This document shows positions 1-8,465 of a DNA stretch of 64,000 nt, piece by piece. The position numbers were made by a program, and so were the translations under genes. How positions within the stretch are numbered: position 1 is the stretch's first letter; every line of letters begins with the position of its first letter. Source of the DNA: Streptomyces albireticuli (GTDB taxonomy: Bacteria; Actinomycetota; Actinomycetes; Streptomycetales; Streptomycetaceae); assembly GCF_002192455.1 (NCBI RefSeq), contig NZ_CP021744.1:5427501-5491500 (forward strand). Reading direction: 5' to 3'. Below the pieces are notes generated by a model. It was given only the letters and a program-made list of their open reading frames with translations. It was not told where the DNA came from and did no database searches.

Positions 1-464
1 CACAGCAGCGCCGACGAGTCGTAGCGCAGCGGCTTCGCGGCGGCCGCGAGGGCCTCGCCGGCGCTCGCGTCCTTCGTCACCTGGGCGCACGCCGTCCGCT
101 GCGCGGGCGGCGTCTCGCCCCCGGGCGCGTCGGCGGGCGTGCCGAAGTCGACGACGACCGCGACCCGCTTCCCGCCGTCCTTCTCCGGCGTGTCCTCGCA
201 CACCGCGTCGAAGTCGGCCTCGGCGCGCGGCTTCGCGGCGTCCTTGGAGTCCTCGCTGACGGCGAACCGGAAGCCGATGACGGAGCCGTCGCCGGGCCGC
301 GCCGTGGACGGGCCCTGCGTGGCGTACGCCCAGCCGTCGCCGGAGCTCTCCCAGAACGACCAGTAGCGGTAGCCCGCCGCCTGGGCGGGCGCGGCGCCGA
401 GCGCCGCGAGCAGCCCGGCGAGGAGCAGCGTGCCGAGGGCGCGCGCGCCGCGTCCCCGCGTCAC
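1..464 (-). CDS. Secreted protein of B12-controlled pair (3' end outside window)
   Basis: The gene reads leftward from a GTG at 462-464 that overlaps the stop of the upstream gene by four bases, so the two are translationally coupled. The visible 154 residues start with a basic, hydrophobic signal peptide ending near AQAAG. A secreted domain with the motif YRYWSFWE follows, and two cysteines (VCED and TACAQ) are in view. Small secreted proteins of this type often lie beside ECF-type cobalt/B12 transporter genes in streptomycetes (family knowledge, moderately sure). The riboswitch upstream of the partner gene should control this one too. The C-terminus, and so any membrane anchor, lies beyond the window edge. 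Exact function is unknown. Confidence 0.75.
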   Translation of the reverse strand, partial: MTRGRGARALGTLLLAGLLAALGAAPAQAAGYRYWSFWESSGDGWAYATQGPSTARPGDGSVIGFRFAVSEDSKDAAKPRAEADFDAVCEDTPEKDGGKRVAVVVDFGTPADAPGGETPPAQRTACAQVTKDASAGEALAAAAKPLRYDSSALL

Positions 465-1729
465 AGCTGCTGCTTCTTCTTGCGGCCGCTGATCAGGAAG
501 CCCGCGCCGACGCTGGCGACGAAGAAGATCCCGACGATCCACCAGGTGCCGAAGCCCCCGTCGTCGTCCTTCTTCTCGTCGTCCTTCTTCTCCCCGGCCG
601 ACTCCGCGGCCTCCGGGGCCGGGCCCGTCGCGTTCAGCTGCGCGACCAGGTCGGCGCCGCCGAAGGAGCGCGGGTCGGCGCCGGCCGCGTGCGCGGCGAG
701 CACCAGCTTGGCGAGCTTGCCCGGGTTCTTGTCGGCCCAGGCGGCCGTGCCGCTCTCCTTGGACGCGAGCCACTTCAGCGGCTTCTCGGCGGCCGTACGG
801 TGGCCGCCGGCGGCCAGTGCGATGACGGCGTCGGCGGTGTTGCCCTGGTCGGGCTTGGCCGGGGCGCCGGGCATGGACGGCAGGAGGTAGCCGCCGTTCT
901 TGTCGAGCACCGCCGTGAGGTAGCCGTCCACGGCCTCGGCCGCCGCGGCGGCGTCCTTCGGCCGGGCGCTGTCGTCGCCCTCGCAGGACAGCGGCTTCAC
1001 CGGCGCGTCGGCGTCCTTCTTCACCGGGTCGACCAGGAAGCCCTTACCCCGGGTGGCCAGACCCGCGGCCGCGCTGGCGAGGTTGTCGGCGCGCAGCCCG
1101 TCCTTGTCCTTCAGGTACGAGAAGGCGCCGCGCTCCTCCTCCTTGGCGTCGCAGCCGAGCTGGAAGGTGAGCAGGGCGTCGACCGGGTTCTTGCCGTCCT
1201 TGACGGCGGCCTTCGCCGCGTCCTGCCCGGCGGCGGCGAACGCGCCGACGGCGATGGAGGTGGAGTTGGCGTCGCTGGGGCTGCCGGCCTGGTAGCCCCA
1301 GCCGCCGTCGGCGTTCTGGTGGGCCTTGAGCCAGTCGAGGCCCTTCTTCACCGCGTCGCCCTGCCCGCCGGCGGCCACCAGACCCTGCACGGCGGCGGCC
1401 GTCGCGTCGGTGAACTCCTCCTTCTGCGGGTCGCACGCCTTCGAGGTGTCCGCGCGGTAGCCGGGGAAGGCACCGTCCGCGCACTGCTGCCCGGTCAGCC
1501 AGTCGACCGCGGACTTCGCGGGCCTGACCCCCACCGCGTCCTGCGCCACGAAGGCCAGGGACTGCCGGAAGACACCGTCGAACTTCGGGTCGGTCGTGCC
1601 GTACAGCCCGGACTTCGGCGACGGGGACGCGTCGGCGAAGGCGGCGGGAGCCATGGCCGCGCTCAGCACGGCGGCGGCGGCCAGGGCCGCGGCGCCACGG
1701 CGCGCGGGGACGGCGAGGGAGGGGGCCAT
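461..1729 (-). CDS. Secreted transcobalamin-like prenyltransferase/terpene-cyclase-fold protein
   Basis: A 422-aa protein. A signal peptide (about residues 1-33, ending AAFADA) precedes an alpha/alpha toroid with squalene-cyclase-like repeats (LDWLKAHQNADGGWGYQ, then repeats rich in alanine). This is the fold shared by terpene cyclases and by the vitamin B12 carriers intrinsic factor and transcobalamin. An acidic EKKDDEKKDDDG spacer leads to one C-terminal membrane helix and a KKKQQL tail, so the domain should be displayed outside and anchored by the helix. The ATG at 1729 has a purine-rich site upstream; a GTG at 1756 is an alternative. A cobalamin riboswitch lies upstream, so a role in capturing B12 or a corrinoid at the surface is a fair inference, not a proof. 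The next gene overlaps its stop codon. Confidence 0.8.
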   Translation of the reverse strand: MAPSLAVPARRGAAALAAAAVLSAAMAPAAFADASPSPKSGLYGTTDPKFDGVFRQSLAFVAQDAVGVRPAKSAVDWLTGQQCADGAFPGYRADTSKACDPQKEEFTDATAAAVQGLVAAGGQGDAVKKGLDWLKAHQNADGGWGYQAGSPSDANSTSIAVGAFAAAGQDAAKAAVKDGKNPVDALLTFQLGCDAKEEERGAFSYLKDKDGLRADNLASAAAGLATRGKGFLVDPVKKDADAPVKPLSCEGDDSARPKDAAAAAEAVDGYLTAVLDKNGGYLLPSMPGAPAKPDQGNTADAVIALAAGGHRTAAEKPLKWLASKESGTAAWADKNPGKLAKLVLAAHAAGADPRSFGGADLVAQLNATGPAPEAAESAGEKKDDEKKDDDGGFGTWWIVGIFFVASVGAGFLISGRKKKQQL

Positions 1730-1904
1730 GGGTCGGTGCCTCTCGGTGGGTGTCACTGCGGTGGCCGGCCCGCCAGGGAGGGTGCGCAGCCCCGCACGGC
1801 AGCTCCGCCGCGAGGTCCGCGCGGTGGCACCGGGCGCGGCTCCGTATACCTCGACGGTGCCGGTGGGCCGGGCGGCGCCGACGGGCGGCGCGACCGGCTC
1901 CGGA

Positions 1905-2025
1905 AGCCTTGCCGCCAGGGACCGGGTGGTCCGGCTCGCACGGCCGGCCGCGGGGGCGGGCCGTGGTCACGGTTGCGGGTCAGCGCCGGATTCGCACCGG
2001 TCTTTCCCCGTTCCGCGGCGGGATG
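1905..2025 (-). promoter_or_regulatory. Cobalamin riboswitch
   Basis: Read on the minus strand, the region holds the conserved core of the adenosylcobalamin riboswitch: GGGAAAGACCGGTGCGAATC, then CTGACCCGCAACCGTGA, and further downstream a B12-box-like GAGCCGGACCACC. These are the landmark parts of the AdoCbl family, in the right order and spacing. About 175 bases of GC-rich leader lie between the box and the start codon at 1729, enough for an expression platform. High B12 should shut off the two secreted-protein genes. The outer boundaries are approximate. Confidence 0.88.
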
Positions 2026-2065
2026 AAGTTGTCACGCACACTTTAGCCGTCCCTTTACACCGTGC

Positions 2066-3208
2066 TCATACCGCCACGTATGCGACCGGGTGGCTGCCCG
2101 GCACGGCCTCGGCCTGCCGCCGCGCGACGAGGTGGCGCAGGTGCGCCTCGGCCTCGGCGACGGCGATGTTCCGGGAGGCGTACGGGATCCGGTCCCAGGG
2201 GCGGTTCCACGCCATGGACGCGGTGAGCTGCCACAGCGTCCGGGGCGTGCCCAGCAGCGCGCGGAGCTCGGCGAGCCGGGCGCGGTGGTGGGCGAGGAGC
2301 TCCCGCACCCGGCCGGGGGCGTCGGTGAAGGCGTGCTGGTGGGCGGGGAGCACTTCGGCGGGGTCCAGGGCGGCGACGCGCGCGAGGGAGGAGAGGTAGT
2401 CGCCGAGCGGGTCGGCGGGGCCCTCGCCGGGGGCGCGGGCGGGCTCGTAGATCTCGTAGAGGCCCACGTGCGGGGTGATCCCCGGCAGCAGGTGGTCGCC
2501 GGAGAAGAGCCGGCCGTTGCCCGCGCCGCCGTGCGGATGGGCCTCCTCCAGGTGCAGGCAGACGTGGCCGGGGGTGTGCCCCGGGGTCCAGACGGCGCGC
2601 AGCCGGCGGCCGGGCAGGTCGAGCAGCTCGCCGTGGACGAGCTCGCGGTCCGGCAGCGCCGCCCGCCGCCCGGGCAGTTCCCGGGCGGCGGCCCGCGCCG
2701 CCTCCAGCCGCGCCACGTGCCCGGCGGGCGCGCCGGCCGCCGTCAGCTTCCCGGCGAGCAGGTCGATCCAGCCGCCGGGCGGCGTCCCGCGCAGGTGGCG
2801 GACCAGCTCCGTGTCGGCGGGGTGCATCGCGATCCAGGCGCCGGAGGCCTCGCGCACCCGGCCCGACAGGCCGTGGTGGTCCGGGTGGTGGTGGGTGACG
2901 AGGACGCCGTGCAGCGCCGCCACGGACGTGCCGCAGGCGGCCAGGCCCGCGGTGAGGGCGTCCCAGGAGGCGGGGTCGTCCCAGCCGGTGTCGACGAGGA
3001 CCGGGCCGCGGCCGGTGTCCAGGAGGTGGACGAGCGTGTGGCCGAGGGGGTTGCCGGGGATCGGGACGGGGACGGACCACACGCCGCCGCCGTGGTCGGT
3101 CACCGGGGGTGGGGGCGGGGCGGGCGTTCCGGGCGGCCCCGGTGTCCCGGGCGGCCCGGGTGGTCCTGGCGTCGCGGGTGTGCGCGGTACGTCCGGCACG
3201 TGCGCCAT
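2066..3208 (-). CDS. Metallo-beta-lactamase-fold hydrolase
   Basis: A 380-aa protein with the zinc motif THHHPDHHG (about residues 103-111). The remaining ligand regions are a TPGHTPGH histidine, FSGDH and a late PAHQH. This set is typical of the glyoxalase II-like branch of the superfamily that hydrolyses thioesters or lactones. The N-terminus (residues 8-35) is a proline/glycine-rich tract of PPGPPG type that is not part of the fold. The ATG at 3208 has a good GGGGGAGG ribosome site. The gene is divergent from aldehyde dehydrogenase with a shared inverted repeat, so the two are probably co-regulated. The substrate is not predictable from sequence. Confidence 0.88.
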   Translation of the reverse strand: MAHVPDVPRTPATPGPPGPPGTPGPPGTPAPPPPPVTDHGGGVWSVPVPIPGNPLGHTLVHLLDTGRGPVLVDTGWDDPASWDALTAGLAACGTSVAALHGVLVTHHHPDHHGLSGRVREASGAWIAMHPADTELVRHLRGTPPGGWIDLLAGKLTAAGAPAGHVARLEAARAAARELPGRRAALPDRELVHGELLDLPGRRLRAVWTPGHTPGHVCLHLEEAHPHGGAGNGRLFSGDHLLPGITPHVGLYEIYEPARAPGEGPADPLGDYLSSLARVAALDPAEVLPAHQHAFTDAPGRVRELLAHHRARLAELRALLGTPRTLWQLTASMAWNRPWDRIPYASRNIAVAEAEAHLRHLVARRQAEAVPGSHPVAYVAV

Positions 3209-3257
3209 GGGCACCTCCCCCGTCACCGCCGCACGGCGGCCATTGCCCACTATAACG

Positions 3258-3275
3258 AGAACTGCTATCAGTTCT
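3258..3275. promoter_or_regulatory. Inverted repeat in divergent promoter (TetR-type operator candidate)
   Basis: AGAACTG-CTAT-CAGTTCT, a perfect 7+4+7 dyad, lies 50 bp upstream of the hydrolase start and 91 bp upstream of the aldehyde dehydrogenase start. Size and symmetry fit a TetR-family operator covering both promoters. The half site AGAAC resembles the KstR-type sites elsewhere in this window, but the spacing is wider (8 bases between AGAAC and GTTCT instead of 2), so a different regulator is likely. Confidence 0.6.
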
Positions 3276-3366
3276 GATGCTGCGTCAGATCGGCGTCGGG
3301 GCCGGCGCCGAGCCGCGTCGGATCTACTGGGCGGGCGCACCGCCCGCCCGTGGGAGGCACCGGGCA

Positions 3367-4827
3367 ATGGGCGAACTCATCGAGTACGGGCAGCTGTTCA
3401 TCGGCGGCGCCATGACCGACCCGGCCGGCCGGGACACCATCGACGTCGTCTCGCCGCACACCGAGCGCGTCATCGGACGCGTACCGCACGCCGGCTTCGA
3501 GGACGTCGACCGGGCCGTGGCCGCCGCCCGGGCGTCCTTCGACTCCGGCGTCTGGGCCGGCCTGCCGCTGGCCGGGCGGATCGAGGTCGTCACCCGGATC
3601 AAGGACGGGATCGCCGCCCGCCACGAGGAGCTCGCCCGGACCATCTCCGCCGAGAACGGCTCCCCCTACTCCTGGAGCGTCCTCGCGCAGGCGCTCGGCG
3701 CGATGATGGTGTGGGACTGCGCCATCGGTGTCGCGCGCGACATCCCTTACGAGGAGCGGCGCGGCGGCGTCCTCGGGCCGCTGGTGGTGCGGCGCGAGCC
3801 GGTCGGGGTGGTCGCGGCGGTCGTCCCCTGGAACGTGCCGCAGTTCGTGGCCGCGGCCAAGCTGGCGCCCGCCCTGCTGGCGGGCTGCTCCGTGATCCTC
3901 AAGCCGTCGCCGGAGACGCCCCTGGACGCGTATCTGCTCGCCGAGATCGTCGCCGCGGCCGGGCTGCCGGAGGGCGTGCTGTCGATCCTGCCCGCCGGAC
4001 CGGAGACCGGCGAGTACCTGGTCGGGCACCCCGGCGTCGACAAGGTCTCCTTCACCGGCTCGGTCGCGGCCGGCAAGCGCGTCATGGAGGTCGCCTCCCG
4101 CCACCTCACCCGGGTCACGCTGGAGCTGGGCGGCAAGTCCGCGGCCGTCGTCCTGCCCGACGCCGACCTGGACGCGGCCGTCGCCGGCATCGTGCCGAGC
4201 GCCTGGATGAACAACGGCCAGGCCTGCGTCGCGCAGACCCGCATCCTCGCCCCGCGCGTCCACTACGACGAGCTCGCCGAGCGGTTCGCGGCCGCGGCCC
4301 GCGCCCTCGTCGTCGGCGACCCCCTCGACCCGGCCACCCAGGTCGGGCCGCTGGTCGCGGAGCGGCAGCGGCGGCGCTCGCTGGACTACATCGCGCTCGG
4401 GCGGCGCGAGGGCGCCAAGGTGCTCGCGGGCGGCGGCCGCCCGGCCGGGCTCGACACCGGCTGGTACGTCGAGCCCACGCTGTTCGGCGACGTCGGCAAC
4501 ACCATGCGGATCGCCCGCGAGGAGATCTTCGGGCCGGTCATCTGCCTGCTGCCCTACGACACGGAGGAGGAGGCCGTCCGGATCGCCGACGACTCCGACT
4601 ACGGGCTCTCCGGCAGCGTCTGGACCCGCGACGTCGAGCACGGCCTGGACATCGCGCGCCGGGTGCGCACCGGAACGTACTCGGTGAACACCTTCAGCCT
4701 CGACATGCTCGGCCCCTTCGGCGGCTACAAGAACTCCGGCCTGGGCCGGGAGTTCGGCCCCGAGGGCTTCGCCGAGTACCAGGAGCACAAGATGATCCAC
4801 CTGCCCGCCGGGCACGGGGAGGGCTGA
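3367..4827 (+). CDS. NAD(P)-dependent aldehyde dehydrogenase
   Basis: A 486-aa enzyme of normal family length. It should oxidise an aldehyde to its carboxylate in the cytoplasm. The general base sits in LELGGKSA (Glu about 253), the catalytic Cys is Cys287 in NNGQACVAQ, and the C-terminal signature is PFGGYKNSGLGREFG. The ATG at 3367 follows a GGGAGG site; an upstream in-frame start at 3277 would add a basic tail with no family support and would overlap the operator region. The gene overlaps the ferredoxin start by one base. Aldehyde dehydrogenases of this branch in actinomycetes often act in alcohol, terpene or steroid side-chain oxidation beside P450s, but no P450 is nearby. Confidence 0.93.
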   Translation: MGELIEYGQLFIGGAMTDPAGRDTIDVVSPHTERVIGRVPHAGFEDVDRAVAAARASFDSGVWAGLPLAGRIEVVTRIKDGIAARHEELARTISAENGSPYSWSVLAQALGAMMVWDCAIGVARDIPYEERRGGVLGPLVVRREPVGVVAAVVPWNVPQFVAAAKLAPALLAGCSVILKPSPETPLDAYLLAEIVAAAGLPEGVLSILPAGPETGEYLVGHPGVDKVSFTGSVAAGKRVMEVASRHLTRVTLELGGKSAAVVLPDADLDAAVAGIVPSAWMNNGQACVAQTRILAPRVHYDELAERFAAAARALVVGDPLDPATQVGPLVAERQRRRSLDYIALGRREGAKVLAGGGRPAGLDTGWYVEPTLFGDVGNTMRIAREEIFGPVICLLPYDTEEEAVRIADDSDYGLSGSVWTRDVEHGLDIARRVRTGTYSVNTFSLDMLGPFGGYKNSGLGREFGPEGFAEYQEHKMIHLPAGHGEG

Positions 4828-5060
4828 TGGCCGAGCGCTGGCGCGTCACGGTGGACCGGCGCGTGTGCGTCGGCTCGGGGCTGTGCGCCGGCCTCGCCCC
4901 CGAGGCCTTCCGGCTCGATCCGGCGCGCAGGTCCCACCCGGTGCCGGGCGCGAGGGGGGAGTCCGAACGGGTGCGTGAGGCGGCGGAGATGTGCCCGGTC
5001 GAGGCGATCGCGATCGCACTCGCGGACACGGGGGAGGCGGTGTTCCCGCCGCCGGAGTGA
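4827..5060 (+). CDS. [3Fe-4S] ferredoxin
   Basis: A 77-aa protein with Cys14, Cys20 and Cys56 in the pattern CVGSGLC ... CPVEAI. The second cysteine of a 4Fe motif is replaced, which is the mark of the 3Fe-4S ferredoxins that usually feed electrons to cytochrome P450s. Its ATG overlaps the aldehyde dehydrogenase stop codon (ATGA-type coupling), so the two are made together. No P450 or ferredoxin reductase gene is in the window, so the redox partner must be encoded elsewhere. Confidence 0.9.
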   Translation: MAERWRVTVDRRVCVGSGLCAGLAPEAFRLDPARRSHPVPGARGESERVREAAEMCPVEAIAIALADTGEAVFPPPE

Positions 5061-5083
5061 CGGGTGGGGTGCCGAACGGGGGC

Positions 5084-5111
5084 GGGGCGGCGGCCGGGCG
5101 CCGCCGGCCCC
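5084..5111 (+). terminator. GC-rich hairpin after ferredoxin gene
   Basis: GGGGCGGCGGC (5084-5094) can pair with GCCGCCGGCCCC (5100-5111) with one bulge, 24 bases after the ferredoxin stop. There is no U-run, as is common for Streptomyces terminators. From here to 5334 I see no gene; this stretch must carry the lanthipeptide promoter. Confidence 0.5.
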
Positions 5112-5334
5112 GTGATCCGCGCGCGGCCGTCCGGCGACCGGCTTCGGGGCCGTCCGGTGATCCGCGCGGGACCGGCCCGGTGGCCCGTCGGCGGGTGGTG
5201 GGCCGCTGACCTGGGACGGATCCGTCCGCGCCTGGTTACTCATGCGTTCCGCACTGCCTGTTCATGACATGTGTGACTGGTTCGCCTCTCAACGGCGTGG
5301 AAATCTCGACGCAACGGAGCCGAGGGGGGAACCG

Positions 5335-8253
5335 ATGGACAAGCGGTACGAGGTCTACTGCCTGGCGGACAGGCACTTCTACGAGACCCCGGACCGTCTG
5401 TCCCTCCCGGCCGGCGGCGCGCCGGAGGCCGGTGGCGGGTTCTACGAGACCGCCCGCCGCCCGGTGCCCGCCGGCTGGCACACCTCCCGCACCGGCGACT
5501 GGCTGCACCTCACGCCCGTGGACGCCGACGGCGCCCCGCGCCCCGGGCAGCCGCCCCAGGGCTGGAAGATCCACGTGTCGGCGACGGCCGCGAGCGCGGA
5601 GAAGACCGCCGCCGCCGTCTGGGACCACTGCGTCCCGAGGGGCATCCCCTTCAAGTTCGTCCCCGCCCCGCACCTGCTGCACCTGCGCAACAGCAAATAC
5701 GCGGGGCGCGACCACAGCGGAAAGTTCGTCACGGTCTACCCGAAGGACGAGGAGCAACTCCACGCCACGCTCACCGAGTTGCACGAGGTCGTCGGCGGCA
5801 GGCCCGGCCCGTACGTCCTCACGGACCTCCGCTGGCACGACGGCCCGCTCTACGTCCGCTACGGCGCCTTCGCCCGCCGGTTCTGCGTCGACGCGCGCGG
5901 CACGCTCGTCCCCGCGATCGAGGACGGCGAAGGGCGGCTGGTGCCCGACCGCCGCGACCCCGCGTTCCACGTCCCCGACTGGGTGACGCTGCCCGCCTTC
6001 CTGGAGCCCCACCTCGCCGCCCGCAACGCCACCACGGTCGGCGAGCTGCCCTACCGCATCGAGAAGGCCCTGCACTTCTCCAACGGCGGCGGCGTCTACG
6101 CCGGCACCGACACCCGCGACGGCCGGAAGGTCGTCCTCAAGGAGGCCCGGCCGCACGCCGGCCTCGCCGCCGACGGCGCGGACGCCGTCGCCCGGCTGGA
6201 GCGCGAGCGGGCCGCCCTGGAGAAGCTCTCCGGGCTCGGCGTGGCTCCCGAGGTGCGTGACTGGTTCACCCTCGGCGAGCACAGCTTCCTCGTCATGGAC
6301 TTCGTCGAGGGCCGCCTCCTCAACTCCTACTTCTCCGAGCGTCACCCCCTGATCGCCGCCACCCCGGCCACCACCGCCGTGGCCGACTACACGGCCTGGG
6401 CGCTGCGCGTCCACGCCGCGGTCGAGGAGGCCGTGGCCCTGGTGCACTCCAGGGGAGTGGTCTTCAACGACCTGCACATGTTCAACATCATGGTCGCCCC
6501 CGACGAACGCTCGGTGACCCTCATCGACTTCGAGGCCGCCGCCCCCGCCGCCGAGCACGGCCGCCAGATCGTCGCCCACCCCGGCTTCGTCGCCCCGCCG
6601 GACCGCACCGGCACCGAGGTCGACCGCTACGCCCTGGCGTGCCTGCGGCTGGCGCTGTTCCTGCCGGTGACCATGCTCTTCGCCATCGACCGCGGCAAGG
6701 CCGCCCATCTGGCCGAGGTGATCGCCGAGGAGTTCCCCGAGGTGCCGGAGGAGTTCCTGGCGGAGGCCGTGGCGGAGATCGCCGGGGAAGGGGCGGGCGG
6801 CCGGGCGGCCGGCGGTGGCCCCGGCCGTGGCGCCCACGACGGCGCGGGCGGGCGCGCGGGCAGCGGTGCCGCCGGGGGTTCCGGCAGCGGCGTCCACGGT
6901 GACGTGCGTACGGCCGGCGGCCGTGGGGCGCCCGGGGGGACCCGCTCCGGTACGGGCGGTGGAGCCGTCGGCGGCTCCGGGAGCGACCCCGGCCGTGGCG
7001 TCCACGCGGGCACGGCCACCCGCCGTGGGGCGGACGGGCGAGCCGGCTCCGCCGCGGTGCCCGCCGCCGCCCGTCGCCCCCGCGCGGGAGCGCACCCCGC
7101 GCCCGGGGACTGGCCACGCAGCCGGGACTCGATGGCGCGGGCGATCCTCGCCTCCGCCACCCCCGACCGTGCCGACCGGCTCTTCCCGGGCGACATCGCG
7201 CAGTTCGGCGACGGCGGCGGGCTCGGCCTCGCGCACGGCGCCGCCGGGGTGCTGCACGCCCTCGCCGAGACCGGCGCGGACCGCTACGAGCGGGGCGAGC
7301 GCTGGCTCCTCGACCACACCGACCCGCTGCCGCCGGGCACCCCGCTCGGCCTCTACGACGGTGTCGCCGGCGTCGCCTGCGTCCTCGACCGGCTCGGCCA
7401 CACCCGGCGCGCCCTCGACCTCGCCGCGACCGTCCTCGCAGAGAAGTGGCAGCGGCTCACCTCCGACCTCCACAGCGGCCTGGCCGGAGTCGGCCTCGCC
7501 CTCGACCACCTCGCCCGGACCACCGGCGAGCGGCAGCTCCACGACCAGGCCGTCGAAGCCGCCCAGCTCCTCGCCGACCGGCTGGCCGCCGACCTCGCGT
7601 CCCCCGCCGCCGGCCGCCGCCGGGCCGGCCTGATGCACGGCGCGAGCGGCCCCGCCCTGCTCTTCCTCCGGCTCCACGAACGCACCGGGGCCCCCGCCCT
7701 GCTCGAACTCGCCGAGCGGGCCCTGCGCGCCGACCTCGCCCGCTGCGTCACGACCCCCAACGGCACCCTGGAGGTCGACGAGGGCTGGCGCACGATGCCC
7801 TACCTGGGCGACGGCAGCGTCGGCGTCGGCATGGTCCTCGACGACTTCCTCGACCGCGCCGCCCGGCGCGGGACCGCCGCCGACCCGGCGCTGGCCGAGG
7901 CCCGCACGGGCATCCTCCGCGCCGCGCGCTCGCGGTTCTACGTCCAGCCCGGCCTCCTCCAGGGCCGCGCCGGCATGGTCCTGCACCTCGGCCGCACGAC
8001 CGCACCCGGCGTCACCGCGGAGCACCTGGCCACCCAGGTCCGCGGACTGTCCTGGTACGCGATGGCCTACGAAGGGGAACTCGCCTTCCCCGGCAGCCAG
8101 ATGATGCGGCTGTCCATGGACCTCGCCACCGGAACGGCGGGCGTCCTGCTGGCCCTGGGCGCCGCGCTCGGCGCCCCCGGCGGCCCGGCGCCGCAACTCC
8201 CCTTCCTGCCGCCCCTGAGGGCGCCCAAGGACCGGCTCCGCACGGAGCCGTAG
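5335..8253 (+). CDS. ramC: Class III lanthionine synthetase (RamC/AmfT-like)
   Basis: A 972-aa three-domain enzyme. Residues about 1-240 form the phospho-Ser/Thr lyase part. Residues about 240-480 are a protein-kinase domain with the ATP-binding lysine near 269 (VVLKEA), the catalytic loop FNDLHMFN (377-384) and the metal-binding LIDFEAA. Residues about 600-960 form a LanC-like cyclase. The cyclase has the glycine motifs (LAHGAAG, LMHGASG) but none of the Cys-Cys-His zinc ligands of classes I, II and IV, which places it in class III. It should phosphorylate and dehydrate Ser and cyclise the precursor encoded 32 bp downstream into labionin or lanthionine rings. Residues about 484-595 are an unusual Gly/Ala/Arg-rich linker. 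ATG 5335 has a GAGGGGGG site. Confidence 0.93.
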   Translation: MDKRYEVYCLADRHFYETPDRLSLPAGGAPEAGGGFYETARRPVPAGWHTSRTGDWLHLTPVDADGAPRPGQPPQGWKIHVSATAASAEKTAAAVWDHCVPRGIPFKFVPAPHLLHLRNSKYAGRDHSGKFVTVYPKDEEQLHATLTELHEVVGGRPGPYVLTDLRWHDGPLYVRYGAFARRFCVDARGTLVPAIEDGEGRLVPDRRDPAFHVPDWVTLPAFLEPHLAARNATTVGELPYRIEKALHFSNGGGVYAGTDTRDGRKVVLKEARPHAGLAADGADAVARLERERAALEKLSGLGVAPEVRDWFTLGEHSFLVMDFVEGRLLNSYFSERHPLIAATPATTAVADYTAWALRVHAAVEEAVALVHSRGVVFNDLHMFNIMVAPDERSVTLIDFEAAAPAAEHGRQIVAHPGFVAPPDRTGTEVDRYALACLRLALFLPVTMLFAIDRGKAAHLAEVIAEEFPEVPEEFLAEAVAEIAGEGAGGRAAGGGPGRGAHDGAGGRAGSGAAGGSGSGVHGDVRTAGGRGAPGGTRSGTGGGAVGGSGSDPGRGVHAGTATRRGADGRAGSAAVPAAARRPRAGAHPAPGDWPRSRDSMARAILASATPDRADRLFPGDIAQFGDGGGLGLAHGAAGVLHALAETGADRYERGERWLLDHTDPLPPGTPLGLYDGVAGVACVLDRLGHTRRALDLAATVLAEKWQRLTSDLHSGLAGVGLALDHLARTTGERQLHDQAVEAAQLLADRLAADLASPAAGRRRAGLMHGASGPALLFLRLHERTGAPALLELAERALRADLARCVTTPNGTLEVDEGWRTMPYLGDGSVGVGMVLDDFLDRAARRGTAADPALAEARTGILRAARSRFYVQPGLLQGRAGMVLHLGRTTAPGVTAEHLATQVRGLSWYAMAYEGELAFPGSQMMRLSMDLATGTAGVLLALGAALGAPGGPAPQLPFLPPLRAPKDRLRTEP

Positions 8254-8285
8254 CACCACCATCCGTCCCCATGAAAGGAAAGACC

Positions 8286-8408
8286 ATGGCCCTTCTCGAC
8301 CTTCAGAACATGGACTCCGAGGAGTACGGCGGCGGCCACGGCGGCGGAGGCAGCAACGTGAGCCTTCTCCTCTGCTGGAGCACGGCCAGCGTCGCGCTCT
8401 GCCTGTGA
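8286..8408 (+). CDS. ramS: SapB/AmfS-type lanthipeptide precursor
   Basis: A 40-aa precursor. The leader (LLDLQNMDSEEYG) carries the LxDLQ helix motif read by class III synthetases, followed by a glycine-rich GGGHGGGG segment. The core has two SxxSxxxC units, SNVSLLLC and STASVALC, the same arrangement as SapB, so two labionin- or lanthionine-type rings are expected. The hydrophobic core (SLLLCW, SVALCL) fits a surfactant peptide that lets aerial hyphae break surface tension. It lies between the synthetase and two ABC transporters. The start has a GAAAGGAAAG site. Confidence 0.95.
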   Translation: MALLDLQNMDSEEYGGGHGGGGSNVSLLLCWSTASVALCL

Positions 8409-8430
8409 CACGGAGCCGGTAGACACCAGG

Positions 8431-8465
8431 GACCGGGCGGGCACCCTCACGGGGCCCGTCCGGTC
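8431..8465 (+). terminator. Hairpin between precursor and transporter genes
   Basis: GACCGGGCGGGC (8431-8442) pairs with GCCCGTCCGGTC (8454-8465): 12 pairs including one G-U, with an 11-base loop, starting 22 bases after the precursor stop. It may act as a partial terminator or as a 3' stabiliser so that the peptide mRNA exceeds that of the transporters. The next 70 bases (8470-8540) hold imperfect repeats of GACGGCA/ACCGGC type before the transporter start. Confidence 0.65.

Noticed and set aside
689..2026. Long rightward reading frame of 445 codons opposite the B12-controlled gene
   Set aside because: It is rich in Arg/Gly/Val with no motif, lies antisense to a convincing secreted protein, and crosses the riboswitch; it is a typical high-GC shadow frame.
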